DNA of 64,000 nucleotides. It comes from Bacillus rubiinfantis. Lineage in GTDB: Bacteria > Bacillota > Bacilli > Bacillales > Cytobacillaceae. The stretch is taken from the NCBI GenBank assembly GCA_000752035.1, contig CCFE01000024.1:434001-498000 (forward strand), given 5' to 3'. The notes beneath the pieces were generated by a model. The model searched no databases, was not told the origin of the DNA, and saw only the letters and a program-made list of their open reading frames with translations. Positions 24,729 to 33,540 of this stretch are shown here, one piece after another (position 1 is the first letter of the stretch; each line of letters starts with the position of its first letter). The translations under genes were made by a program, and so were the position numbers.

Positions 24729-26078
24729 AATTGATTGTTTTACGTCACCCACCATAAATAGGTTTCCTGCCTCTTCATCCTCTTTGGCAACCAGCTTTAA
24801 AATGCTCTCCTGAACCATGTTGACATCTTGATATTCATCTACAAACACCTCTTTAAACTGGCTCCGATAGGATAAGGCTGCATCTGAAGGAATAAATTCA
24901 CCGCTTGAAGAAACTTCTGCAGTCAAAATCTCCAGGCAATAATGCTCTAAATCAGCATAATCCACTAAGCCTTTTTCTATTTTTACTTTTTCAAAGCGTT
25001 TAGAAAACTCCACTACTAGCTTTACCAATGTAACAATGAGCGAATGCATTTCTGACATATCACGCAAAAAGCTTTCTGGTTTGCGGGAAAATAACTCTGC
25101 CCGAAGTGTTTGAATTTTTTTCTTCGCGTTATCACGAAGCTTCTGTGCCTTTGCAGTAAGCTCCTCGTCATATTCACCTTTTTTTAAGCGTTTTGCTGTT
25201 GGAAATGACAGGGTTAGCAACGCTTGATAAAGCGCCTCCCATGAGTCTTGTTTTGCTTTCATTAGCAACTCGATTAGTTGTAAATCAGCAAGATACGTTT
25301 CCGCTCTTGGGGCCGGCCCTTCCGGAAGCTTAGTCATCTCCAAAGCACGAACAATCATTTCTTTTGCAGCTTCCAATTGCAATTCAATATCAAAGAGCAA
25401 TGACTCAACAAATGCCAGATCTTCAATCTTCTCCACGGCTGAAACATCATACATTGAAATAATAGACTGTAAATAGGCCTCAGGCTGTGGATTTGCTCGG
25501 GCAAAATCATAAATAGATTGGACAATGGTTTGTAACGCTTCATCACTGCGATCATTCGTAAACGAATCGACTAAGTTAAAAAAACTTTCATTGTCAGCCC
25601 TTCCATACTCGTCCTCAAACAGAGCGTCAATTACTTCATCTCTGATTAATTGCACTTCAGTATCATCAGCAATTCTAAATCCCGGATCAATATCAATTAA
25701 ATAATAATACCGACGGATAACCTCTAAACAAAATGAATGAAGTGTCGAAATTGAAGCCTTATTTAATAATGTTAATTGCTTCTTTAAATGACGGGAATGC
25801 GGATGTTCATTAATTGCCTTTTCTAACGCCTCCCCGATTCGGTGACGCATTTCTGCAGCAGAAGCATTGGTAAATGTAACAACTAATAGCTGATCAACAT
25901 CAATCGGCTGTTCCTCTGAAAGGATTTTTTGAATAATTCGTTCGACAAGAACTGCTGTTTTGCCTGAACCTGCAGCAGCAGCAACTAGTATGTCTCTTCC
26001 TTTAGCCATAATTGCTTTCCATTGATCGTCTGTCCAAGTTACATCCTCTGGCTTTGCTGGAATAATAATTTTACTCAT
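24729..26078 (-). CDS. addA: AddA, 5' exon (helicase N-terminal half)
   Basis: Codes for residues 1-450 of AddA: start MSKIIIPAKPEDVTWTDDQW, Q-motif, Walker A AAAGSGKTAVLVERI (about 30-44), VDQLLVVTFTNASAAEMRHRI, VDEYQDVN (Walker B) and the first half of motif GDVKQSI. Without splicing the frame reads three intron codons and stops at 24717. ATG 26078 is used because AAAGGAG precedes it; it overlaps the end of addB by eight bases, so translation is coupled. Exons of 1350 and 2451 bases join to 1267 codons including stop, close to the 1232-residue B. subtilis protein. Confidence 0.95.
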
Positions 26079-29000
26079 CCACGGTCTCCTTTCTGATGAT
26101 TTCCAAAACTTCCTCCTTCGAATGTGGTGCCAGAATCCGATAAGAATTGGCCTCCATTGACTCATCAAATTGACAGACGGATTTAAACGCACAGAAGGTA
26201 CATGGTATTTTGTCTTTTAATTTATAAGGAGAAATACGAGTCTCCCCATCAATAATCGCATTTCCCGTTTTTTGATATAATCCCCGTACATAGTTCTGTA
26301 GCTTAGAAAATTCATCTAAACTGGCAACTTTTGATTTTTTTAATAATTGGCCATCTTTTTTGATTCCTGCAGCTACAATCTGGGAATCTCCAGACTCAAG
26401 CTGTTGATCCATTATGCGAATAATATCAGGATCGGCAACCATTAAGCCGTTCATTTTGAATTTCTTCAAAATTTCTGCTTCAATTTCCTCCAATGTTAAC
26501 ATTTTCGTGGCATTTACAATTGGGTTATGAACATGGAAATAAAGCACACCTGCTGGACTAGCCTTCATATCCACTAAATGATCGGAGTGTGTCATAACAA
26601 TGTCAAGATAAGTAAGCATTTGTAGTGCCAGTCCATAGTATACTTCCGTCAAATTGACATCCTTTTCACTGGACTTATAATCAACAACCCGTAAATAAAT
26701 GCTGTTGTCTTTTTTGGCTCCGTCGATGCGATCTATTCTACCGGCCAATTCCATTCGTCGGCCATTTTTTAAAGTAAATGCTAGTGGCGGCAGTTCCCCT
26801 TTCGAGCCAAAGCTTACCTCCAAGCCAATTGGAGAAAAACCGCTGACTTTCGCATGTTCGCTTAAGACAAGTGATGCCCTTGTGATGATTTGCTCCAGTT
26901 TCCGTTTAATATAATGGTGACGTTCAGAGCTAAAGAGAATCTCATTTTGTAATTTCGGTGCTATCATTTGTACCGCTTCTTTTGACAGCTCCTGACATTG
27001 CTGCTTTGTCAGCCGCGCCCAAGTCAGTTGCTGCTTATTGACAATTTCGGCAATTTGCTTTAAAGCCGCATGAAATAATTCCCCGATGTCTGGAGCCTCT
27101 AAACGAAATATCTGCCTGTCCCGCAGTTTCAATCCATGTTGGACAAAGTGCGAAAAGGCACAAGCATGATATAACTCCATCCTTGATACGCTAGCCTGGA
27201 TGGTCTCACCATATAAGCTTTCTGCTGTTTCCTGAGTGAGTTTTACCGTTTGATTCGTAAAAAATAAACTTGACAATACTTTTGTTGCCTGCTTTTTCCA
27301 ATAGCTATTATTGTAAAAGTTATACACATCCCACCACAATGGGGAAATAGAATAGTTTCGTTTTACTAACTGCAGCTGTGCAGTCAAATACGATAATGTC
27401 GTTTGCGGATTGTCGACAAAACGCAATTGTTCGGCTTCTGAAAGCTCGGCTGGTTCCATCACATAAAAATCTTCTGTTGCATCAGGAAACATTTCTGTTA
27501 GTCTTTTAAAATAGGAGGATGGAATCAACGCTTTTCCTTCCTCATTCGCAAGCGGACAGCTGATATATAGCAATTCTGAAGGTGATGTAAAAGCTTTATA
27601 AGCGAGAAAATTTTCATCCAATAAGCGTGTACTGCTGCCCGGCGCCATGGTTACTCCATTCGTTAGCATGATTGCACGATCTTCATCCGTGAATATCCCT
27701 TCTTCGCTTAATTTAGCTGGTAATATACCTTCATTAATCCCAGCGCAAAAGACAACTTTTATTCCGTTTAGCCGTGACTTTTCTAAGTCTCCAATCAGTA
27801 CTTGATCAAGTGCTGGAGGAATTAATGAGAAAAATAACGATTCAATCCCCGCTTCCAAGATAGTAGAAAACGACGACAATGAAAGTGATTCTTCACCTAA
27901 AATTTCCACATATTCATCAAGCAGGTTAATTACAGCATTCCAAACCTGTTCATGTTCACGCGCTTTCATCAGCTGGCCCTGTTTCTCAGCAATCTGTTTC
28001 CAGTGTTCCAATTTAGCAGGAATGTCTAATTCCTCTAGGTATAAATAAATGGCTTCGCAAAGCTTTCGAACCGTTCCTGCTCTTTTTAACCTTCGTGAGA
28101 AACGCAACAACGGTGCAGAAACCATCTCTTTTAGATGGTTTAGTTCCTCTTCCCATTCTTTTTCAGCATCTGTCTGTACGCCTGACCCAATTTCTAAACC
28201 TCTAATCGCCCGATAGTTCCAGCGATCTTTATTAGTCCATTTGCTCCCTTTTATTCCGCAAGCAAGTACATAATTTTCAAGTTTATCAATTTTTTCTCGC
28301 ATGGCCAGAAGGTTGTCCTGAAGCGGATAAAGCAAATCTGTTTTAATCGTCCTAAAGATTGGTTCATAACGCCAATTAGACTCAATTACCTCTAAACTGG
28401 AACGAATAAATTCGATTAGTGGATGGTTTAGCATCGTTCTTTTTTGATCAATGAAATACGGGATATGGTAATCATGAAAAACCGGTTCAATTATTTCATG
28501 ATAATCAGCACCATTTCTAATTAAGATGGCAATATCACGAAAACGATAACCTTGCGTTCTCACAAGATGGCGGATTTCACGAGCAATTCCCTCCATCTCT
28601 GCACGCCGATTGACTGCCTGGCAGAGATGAACTTGAGTGTTGCCATAAAAGCTGGGAGCCGGACGCTGATCAAATTTTTCCTCTAAAAACTTCAGGGAAG
28701 GATGACGCCACTTCTTTTGTTCTCGCAATATAACAGCCGGTTCCACTTCAACCTTGACTGCATTGGCAAGATCATATAAAGAACGGCATGTTTCATTCGA
28801 TGCCCGAAACAGTTCTAAATCATCTTGAACGATATGCGAAGGATGACTGTCTGTTGTTAATGCAATCGATACCCTGTAACAGTGTTTAGCCAATTCCTGT
28901 ATAATTAAGTATTCCTGTGGCGAAAAACTGAAAAAACCATCAATGTAGATTTCTGCTTGTCTTAATGTCGGGGAAGTTGTGATTTTTTTCGCCAATAATT

Positions 29001-29559
29001 GGAAATAATCTTCAGAGTCGACATATTTACCGAAGATCTTATCTTCGAATTGTTGATAAATTATTTCTACATCATGCAATTTATCCTGCAGCACTTTTCC
29101 TGTCGGCTGGCTGTCCGAAAACTCAGGAGCATGATTTGTCAGTTCCCCCGGTTGAATACAATAGCGTTTTAGTTCCGTAATAATCTGCTCTACTTGTTTA
29201 ATAAACCCTGCCTTATCGACAGTACGTTGAAAGAGCTTAAACTGCTCTTTTTGTTCCTCAATAATTTTTCGGATTAACATGTTAATGCCCACACTGCTTA
29301 AGTGAGTTCGGCTAATTCCGCCGGTTTCCTGAAGGATTCGCCATGCCAATCGGGAAAAACTATATACCTGTGCCCGAATCATACCGCCAATTGATGGGTC
29401 AGTTGCGAGTAAGTATTCGGTTTGGAACGTCATCTGCTCAGGAACAATGTAAATAATCGGTGTCCCCTGTGGATTTTCCGCTAGTTTCCTGCGTATTTCA
29501 TCATGGAACATTGCTGTTTTACCACTGCCTGCACGTCCAATAACGACTCTTAATGACAT
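26071..29559 (-). CDS. addB: AddB, helicase-nuclease subunit with Fe-S nuclease domain
   Basis: 1162 residues. Inactivated-helicase-like N-terminal half with Walker A GRAGSGKT (about 8-15), VPEQMTFQTE and YIDGFFSFSPQE; C-terminal RecB-family nuclease with LRVVDYKSS, framed by a [4Fe-4S] binding set (Cys in MELYHACAFSHFV and CTFCAFKSVC, C-x2-C-x5-C near the end). AddB recognises Chi and cuts one strand. ATG 29559 follows GAGGTG; the GTG six bases earlier is part of the ribosome site. First gene of addB-addA. Confidence 0.95.
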   Translation of the reverse strand: MSLRVVIGRAGSGKTAMFHDEIRRKLAENPQGTPIIYIVPEQMTFQTEYLLATDPSIGGMIRAQVYSFSRLAWRILQETGGISRTHLSSVGINMLIRKIIEEQKEQFKLFQRTVDKAGFIKQVEQIITELKRYCIQPGELTNHAPEFSDSQPTGKVLQDKLHDVEIIYQQFEDKIFGKYVDSEDYFQLLAKKITTSPTLRQAEIYIDGFFSFSPQEYLIIQELAKHCYRVSIALTTDSHPSHIVQDDLELFRASNETCRSLYDLANAVKVEVEPAVILREQKKWRHPSLKFLEEKFDQRPAPSFYGNTQVHLCQAVNRRAEMEGIAREIRHLVRTQGYRFRDIAILIRNGADYHEIIEPVFHDYHIPYFIDQKRTMLNHPLIEFIRSSLEVIESNWRYEPIFRTIKTDLLYPLQDNLLAMREKIDKLENYVLACGIKGSKWTNKDRWNYRAIRGLEIGSGVQTDAEKEWEEELNHLKEMVSAPLLRFSRRLKRAGTVRKLCEAIYLYLEELDIPAKLEHWKQIAEKQGQLMKAREHEQVWNAVINLLDEYVEILGEESLSLSSFSTILEAGIESLFFSLIPPALDQVLIGDLEKSRLNGIKVVFCAGINEGILPAKLSEEGIFTDEDRAIMLTNGVTMAPGSSTRLLDENFLAYKAFTSPSELLYISCPLANEEGKALIPSSYFKRLTEMFPDATEDFYVMEPAELSEAEQLRFVDNPQTTLSYLTAQLQLVKRNYSISPLWWDVYNFYNNSYWKKQATKVLSSLFFTNQTVKLTQETAESLYGETIQASVSRMELYHACAFSHFVQHGLKLRDRQIFRLEAPDIGELFHAALKQIAEIVNKQQLTWARLTKQQCQELSKEAVQMIAPKLQNEILFSSERHHYIKRKLEQIITRASLVLSEHAKVSGFSPIGLEVSFGSKGELPPLAFTLKNGRRMELAGRIDRIDGAKKDNSIYLRVVDYKSSEKDVNLTEVYYGLALQMLTYLDIVMTHSDHLVDMKASPAGVLYFHVHNPIVNATKMLTLEEIEAEILKKFKMNGLMVADPDIIRIMDQQLESGDSQIVAAGIKKDGQLLKKSKVASLDEFSKLQNYVRGLYQKTGNAIIDGETRISPYKLKDKIPCTFCAFKSVCQFDESMEANSYRILAPHSKEEVLEIIRKETVDE

Positions 29560-29670
29560 GTGCACACCTCACCTTCCTCTAATCCTATTTATCTTCCTAT
29601 TTTATCACAAATCAGCACAAATGTTTGGTCTTAAAATTTAGAAAAGCGTTGGAGCTAAACATTTCTAAAG

Positions 29671-29697
29671 AAAAAACACGATGCTAAAGATCGTGTT
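29671..29697 (-). terminator. Terminator after sipV
   Basis: AACACGAT (29675-29682) pairs with ATCGTGTT (29690-29697); on the minus strand the hairpin is followed by a T-run. Confidence 0.85.
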
Positions 29698-29705
29698 AGT
29701 GTTAG

Positions 29706-30260
29706 TTAAAAATGAACATCCATTTCATTTAACGGCCAATACCTCAAATCGACTTTACCTACGACTTGATTGACAGAAATAAATCCAAAATGGCGGCTAT
29801 CCCAGCTGCCTAGACGATTATCGCCAAGAACAAATAATTTTCCTTCGGGCACTTTAACTTCCCCAGTAATTTCCTTCAAGCTAAAATCTCCTGTTAATTT
29901 GACTCCTGGAGCTTCCTTTTTATACTCTTTTAAAAATGGTTCTTCATACCTTTGTCCATTTACATATAATAGATCATTACGATATTCAATTTTATCGCCT
30001 GGCAATCCAATAATTCTTTTTACAAAATCCTCTTTTGCATTAGCGTGAAACACAATCACGTCAAAGCGGTCTAAATCACTAATTTGATAACCAAGTTTAT
30101 TTACTACCAGCTTATTGCCATCTTGCAATGTGGGCATCATCGATTCGCCTTCTACTACATAGTTGGAAAAGAAAAATGTTCGTATAAAAGCAAAAATGAC
30201 AATTCCGATAGCAAATGCTCTTATCCACTCGATACCTTCTCTTTTCCATTTATTGTTCAT
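29706..30260 (-). CDS. sipV: Type I signal peptidase (SipV-like)
   Basis: 184 residues: one N-terminal membrane anchor (about 13-30), then the periplasm-side catalytic domain with the serine in GESMMPTL and the lysine in KRIIGLPGD, the Ser-Lys dyad, plus the C-terminal LGDNRLGSWDSRHFG. It removes signal peptides from secreted proteins. ATG 30260 has GGAGGCG ahead and lies inside the end of yhjE (11-base overlap). Order yhjE-sipV-addB matches B. subtilis, where the enzyme is SipV; other Sip paralogues are alike in sequence. Confidence 0.92.
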   Translation of the reverse strand: MNNKWKREGIEWIRAFAIGIVIFAFIRTFFFSNYVVEGESMMPTLQDGNKLVVNKLGYQISDLDRFDVIVFHANAKEDFVKRIIGLPGDKIEYRNDLLYVNGQRYEEPFLKEYKKEAPGVKLTGDFSLKEITGEVKVPEGKLFVLGDNRLGSWDSRHFGFISVNQVVGKVDLRYWPLNEMDVHF

Positions 30261-30915
30261 TAAAGCGCCTCCGTTTCTCCAATACATCATGATGTTTTTT
30301 GGATTCATCATCGTGTGATACGCTAACTTTATTCAATCTGCCTTCAATTCTCTTTCCGATATACCAAAGAATAAATATGACTAATAAAACAATTGCTGTT
30401 TTGGAAGGCTTTGTAATTAACGAACGGATATCATACCCTATATAACTAATCGTAAAAATCATGACCATTTTCCCTATACATACAGCAAGCATGTACTGAG
30501 CTCTGCTAATTTTTGAAAGACCGGCTACAATATTTACCACTGCTGATGGAGTAAAGGGAAAACATAACAATAAGAAAAGTGGACCAAAGCCATGACGTTC
30601 AACCCAGTCCATCAACTTGCGGACCTTGGGGTGCCTAGGTAAAAAAGCCAACAGTCTTTTTTGACCATATCTTCTCACTAGCGAAAATACAAGCAATGCA
30701 CCAACACATGCACCTATCCAGGAATATAAAAAGCCCAACCATAATCCAAATGCGTTAGCATTAGCCATGACAAACGCGAACAAAGGGAGAAACGGTAAAA
30801 ATGCTTCAAGCACCGTAAGCATAATTCCAGGAATTGGACCAAGTGCTCGATATTCCTGTATGAGATGCATAATATTTTCGAGTGTAAACCAGGTTTTGAT
30901 TACTTCTACATCCAT
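30250..30915 (-). CDS. yhjE: TVP38/TMEM64-family membrane protein YhjE
   Basis: 221 residues, about five membrane segments, with the VTT-domain marks FLYSWIGACVGALLVF and CFPFTPSAVVNIVAGLSKI, and a charged cytoplasmic tail. The family is related to DedA lipid scramblase-like proteins; a function in Bacillus is not established. AGGAGAAAGCGG precedes the ATG. Overlaps sipV, so the two are coupled. Confidence 0.87.
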   Translation of the reverse strand: MDVEVIKTWFTLENIMHLIQEYRALGPIPGIMLTVLEAFLPFLPLFAFVMANANAFGLWLGFLYSWIGACVGALLVFSLVRRYGQKRLLAFLPRHPKVRKLMDWVERHGFGPLFLLLCFPFTPSAVVNIVAGLSKISRAQYMLAVCIGKMVMIFTISYIGYDIRSLITKPSKTAIVLLVIFILWYIGKRIEGRLNKVSVSHDDESKKHHDVLEKRRRFNEQ

Positions 30916-30955
30916 CCGCTTTCTCCTCTTTTGTTCAGTCTACTTTTCATTGTAA

Positions 30956-31894
30956 CTATTTAGTAATAAATTGATGCAGCGCTTGTTTATTTTTTTCAAT
31001 ATCAATATCTAGTACGAGTCCTTCTCCCGCAATTCGAGGTTCGGTAAAACTGTTTTCAACTGGAATTCTAAGAGTATCTACTGTTTCTTTATTTTCCGCA
31101 AGTAAGTCCTTAGCCATGAATATCATGTCCGTTGTTTTCATATTAGTATTCACATATGGGGTTGCAACACCAATTAATTTCGGTAATTTAGCTACTGTTT
31201 GTAACCCGCTCAGTTGATCTTTAATTGCTTGAATAGTCTTTTGCTGCCGTTCAACTCGACCAAAATCACTCATTGCATCATGGCGAAAACGAACATATCC
31301 AAGTAATTGTTTACCATTCAATCTTTGCTTACCAGGTTTTAATGTAACGCCGATATTTTCTTTCATTTCTTTCTCTACATCAATTTCTACACCATTCGGA
31401 AAAGCCTCATTAATTAGATGTTCAAATCCGCGAAAATCAACGATTGAATAGTACTGTAAATCAATATCAAAATTATGTTTAATGGTTTGTCTCATTAGTT
31501 CTGGGCCGCCGATAGCGAATGCAGAATTAATTTTATGTTTACCATGTCCAGGAATTTCTACATAACAATCTCTCATCAATGAGGTCAGTTTAAAAGAACC
31601 TTTGTCCTCATTGAAATGGACAATCATGATTGTATCTGAACGGGATTTTTCCTTTCCCCTGGCATCACTTCCAAGCAGCAAAATATTCGTATCTCCATAT
31701 TGATCTTTTTGTCCTTCAAATTCATATTCCTTCTGAGAAGACGGATTATTTAATTTCTTTAATGATAGACTGACTCCCTGTTTATACTGAAAGTAAGAAT
31801 AGCCGATTCCAGCTCCAAGCAGTATGATAAGAACCAGCACTACAGGCCGCCAGTGCCGCCTTTTCTTTGCTTGGTGTTTTTCTGATCTCATCAT
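30956..31894 (-). CDS. LytR-CpsA-Psr (LCP) family glycopolymer transferase
   Basis: 312 residues: basic cytoplasmic N-terminus, one membrane helix (about 16-34), then the extracellular LCP domain with LGSDARG, RSDTIMIVHF, SLMRDCYVEIPGHGKHKINSA and RFRHDAMSDFGRVERQ, containing the arginines and aspartates that bind the polyprenyl pyrophosphate. LCP enzymes attach teichoic acids or other polymers to peptidoglycan. Several paralogues exist in Bacillus (TagT, TagU, TagV); which one this corresponds to cannot be decided. Probably an independent unit ahead of yhjE. Confidence 0.9.
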   Translation of the reverse strand: MMRSEKHQAKKRRHWRPVVLVLIILLGAGIGYSYFQYKQGVSLSLKKLNNPSSQKEYEFEGQKDQYGDTNILLLGSDARGKEKSRSDTIMIVHFNEDKGSFKLTSLMRDCYVEIPGHGKHKINSAFAIGGPELMRQTIKHNFDIDLQYYSIVDFRGFEHLINEAFPNGVEIDVEKEMKENIGVTLKPGKQRLNGKQLLGYVRFRHDAMSDFGRVERQQKTIQAIKDQLSGLQTVAKLPKLIGVATPYVNTNMKTTDMIFMAKDLLAENKETVDTLRIPVENSFTEPRIAGEGLVLDIDIEKNKQALHQFITK

Positions 31895-32133
31895 TTACTA
31901 CAAATCCTCCAATGTATTTTTATTTTACTATATATTTGACTACATTTTACTTTATAAAGTTTCTTTTTTTATTTTTCCCTGCCTTACTACTTCTATTAAT
32001 CCCACTCCATTAAAAAAAGCCCGCAATAGGCGTGGCACACAAGATAGAGTAATATTGCTTTTTTAAATTAATTTTTGTATGATATGATAAGAACATTAGT
32101 TCGTATTTAACTGACGAGTAAGGAGTGATACAC

Positions 32134-32502
32134 ATGACCCGGATTCCAGACCATGATCGTGACATAATGGAAAAAGCCATTTATTTACCAATGGTTTTAA
32201 TTATATTAAATCGGGATTTATCAATTGTTGAAGAAGTTCCTTTTAAACTGAAACAGCCTTACATTGAATTAATTAAAGAAACAATACAGAAGGTTCAAAA
32301 GGAGTTAACAGAAGCAAAGCAGTATATGAAAAAAAATAAACTTCAGGTATTTGAAAAAAAACGGGATGATGTCTTCACAATGTATCAATTTATCTATAAG
32401 GGTTACGAAGAACAGCATAATTATTTTAACCCGAGAATTCGAAATAAGGTTCAAGAATTGTTGGAGACTTATTTTCTACAGAAACATCATCCCACTAATT
32501 AA
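32134..32502 (+). CDS. yhjD: YhjD-like protein
   Basis: 122 residues, soluble, mostly helical: MTRIPDHDRDIMEKAIYLPM, then FKLKQPYIELI and a Lys-rich segment. I recognise the Bacillus YhjD family; function unknown. AAGGAGTGA before ATG 32134 decides the start. Converges with comK, two bases between the stop codons. Confidence 0.8.
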   Translation: MTRIPDHDRDIMEKAIYLPMVLIILNRDLSIVEEVPFKLKQPYIELIKETIQKVQKELTEAKQYMKKNKLQVFEKKRDDVFTMYQFIYKGYEEQHNYFNPRIRNKVQELLETYFLQKHHPTN

Positions 32503-32505
32503 AAG

Positions 32506-33075
32506 TTATTTCTCATCAATGTTGATGTCTTTTTCATGATATGTACCAAAACTCTCCGATGCTTGTAATGATTTGGAGCTATGCAATAAATAAAATGATT
32601 TACGCTTATTGCTTTCAATCCGTTGCAACAGTTTTTCCTTTAATAATGCCGTTCTTAGATGTTGTGTCTCAATCGTTCCATATGAGACATTAAACAAATA
32701 TGATTTATTCTGAAGGAATGTAAGCACTGTTTGGTGTGGACCGATGCGACGGTAAGTTTCTATATGCTCATGTCCAATCCAAATGCACTCCGGACGCCTC
32801 GGTGACGTTGTTGGAAAGAAGAAAAGATGATTAGTCGGTTCAATTGCAATCGGAATTTTCCGATCATAACCTATTAAGAGATTTGTTCCTTTTTTCCTGC
32901 TCTCATAGCTGACTCCATAGTAGTTGCAATTGCCTTTAATGATATCAAGCGGTTTAACCGGAGAAAGGTATTCTTCATCAAACTCAATAATCTTCGTATA
33001 TGTTTTGCTGCCATACGTAATTGGCATTAAAAACAGCGTACATGAGTTGATTTCGTAATCCTTAACTTGTTCCAA
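32506..33075 (-). CDS. comK: Competence transcription factor ComK
   Basis: About 189 residues. Shows the ComK features YEINSCTLFLMP, CNYYGVSYESRKKGT, PTNHLFFFPTTSPRRPECIWIGH and LRTALLKEKLL. ComK activates DNA uptake genes by binding AT-rich boxes. Start choice: a GTG at 33105 would add ten residues but has little ribosome-binding sequence, whereas the TTG at 33075 has AAAGGAG nine bases ahead, giving MEQVKDYEINS; the TTG start is preferred and would make translation inefficient, plausible for a tightly controlled regulator. B. subtilis ComK is 192 residues. Confidence 0.85.
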   Translation of the reverse strand: MEQVKDYEINSCTLFLMPITYGSKTYTKIIEFDEEYLSPVKPLDIIKGNCNYYGVSYESRKKGTNLLIGYDRKIPIAIEPTNHLFFFPTTSPRRPECIWIGHEHIETYRRIGPHQTVLTFLQNKSYLFNVSYGTIETQHLRTALLKEKLLQRIESNKRKSFYLLHSSKSLQASESFGTYHEKDINIDEK

Positions 33076-33260
33076 ATCATTCAGCTCCTTTATGTCATTA
33101 TCCACATGTTACCACTTTTTCCTATTGATTTCCTTGTATTTGCTAATTGTTCTTTAATTATTCACAATTATGTTCATAAAAGTTTTTAGAAAATTTTAAA
33201 TATTAATCCTAAAATGGTAAAAACTTAATATAATTAAAAAAAGCAATAGAGGTGATTTTC

Positions 33261-33497
33261 ATGAAGGAAAAGTCGTATGGCGAAATAATGAAAATTGCTG
33301 CTACGAAACGGACCTCACAAAACAAACATTTCATTCAAGACCTTTACATCGAAATGCTGTTATCAGAAATTCAGTTAAACCTGGCAAAGGGAAAATTATT
33401 GCTAGAAATTGATTCAGCGATTGACCAACGAGACAAGGAATTATTCCTCGATTTAACCACTCATTTGAAAGAGCTAAACAAACGCTTTGGAACATAA
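33261..33497 (+). CDS. IDEAL-domain small protein
   Basis: 78 residues. The C-terminal half LLLEIDSAIDQRDKELFLDLTTHL matches the IDEAL domain pattern, which I know from YpiB and other Bacillus proteins; role unknown, possibly protein-protein contact. AGAGGTGA before ATG 33261. Divergent from comK with a 185-base AT-rich spacer. Terminator follows. Confidence 0.72.
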   Translation: MKEKSYGEIMKIAATKRTSQNKHFIQDLYIEMLLSEIQLNLAKGKLLLEIDSAIDQRDKELFLDLTTHLKELNKRFGT

Positions 33498-33500
33498 GGC

Positions 33501-33534
33501 AAAAAGACTGAAGATTGTATCTTCGGTCTTTTTT
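33501..33534. terminator. Bidirectional terminator, IDEAL gene / yhfN
   Basis: GACTGAAGAT / ATCTTCGGTC stem (one G-U) flanked by A-run and T-run, between converging genes. Confidence 0.85.
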
Positions 33535-33540
33535 ATCGCC

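Noticed and set aside
24717..26078. addA as a pseudogene broken by an insertion
   Set aside because: The element is a group II intron in sense orientation with intact splice features, and excision restores the frame exactly.
33106..33260. ComK boxes (AAAA-N5-TTTT) in the comK upstream region
   Set aside because: Many A and T runs are present, but I could not find a clean pair with the required spacing.
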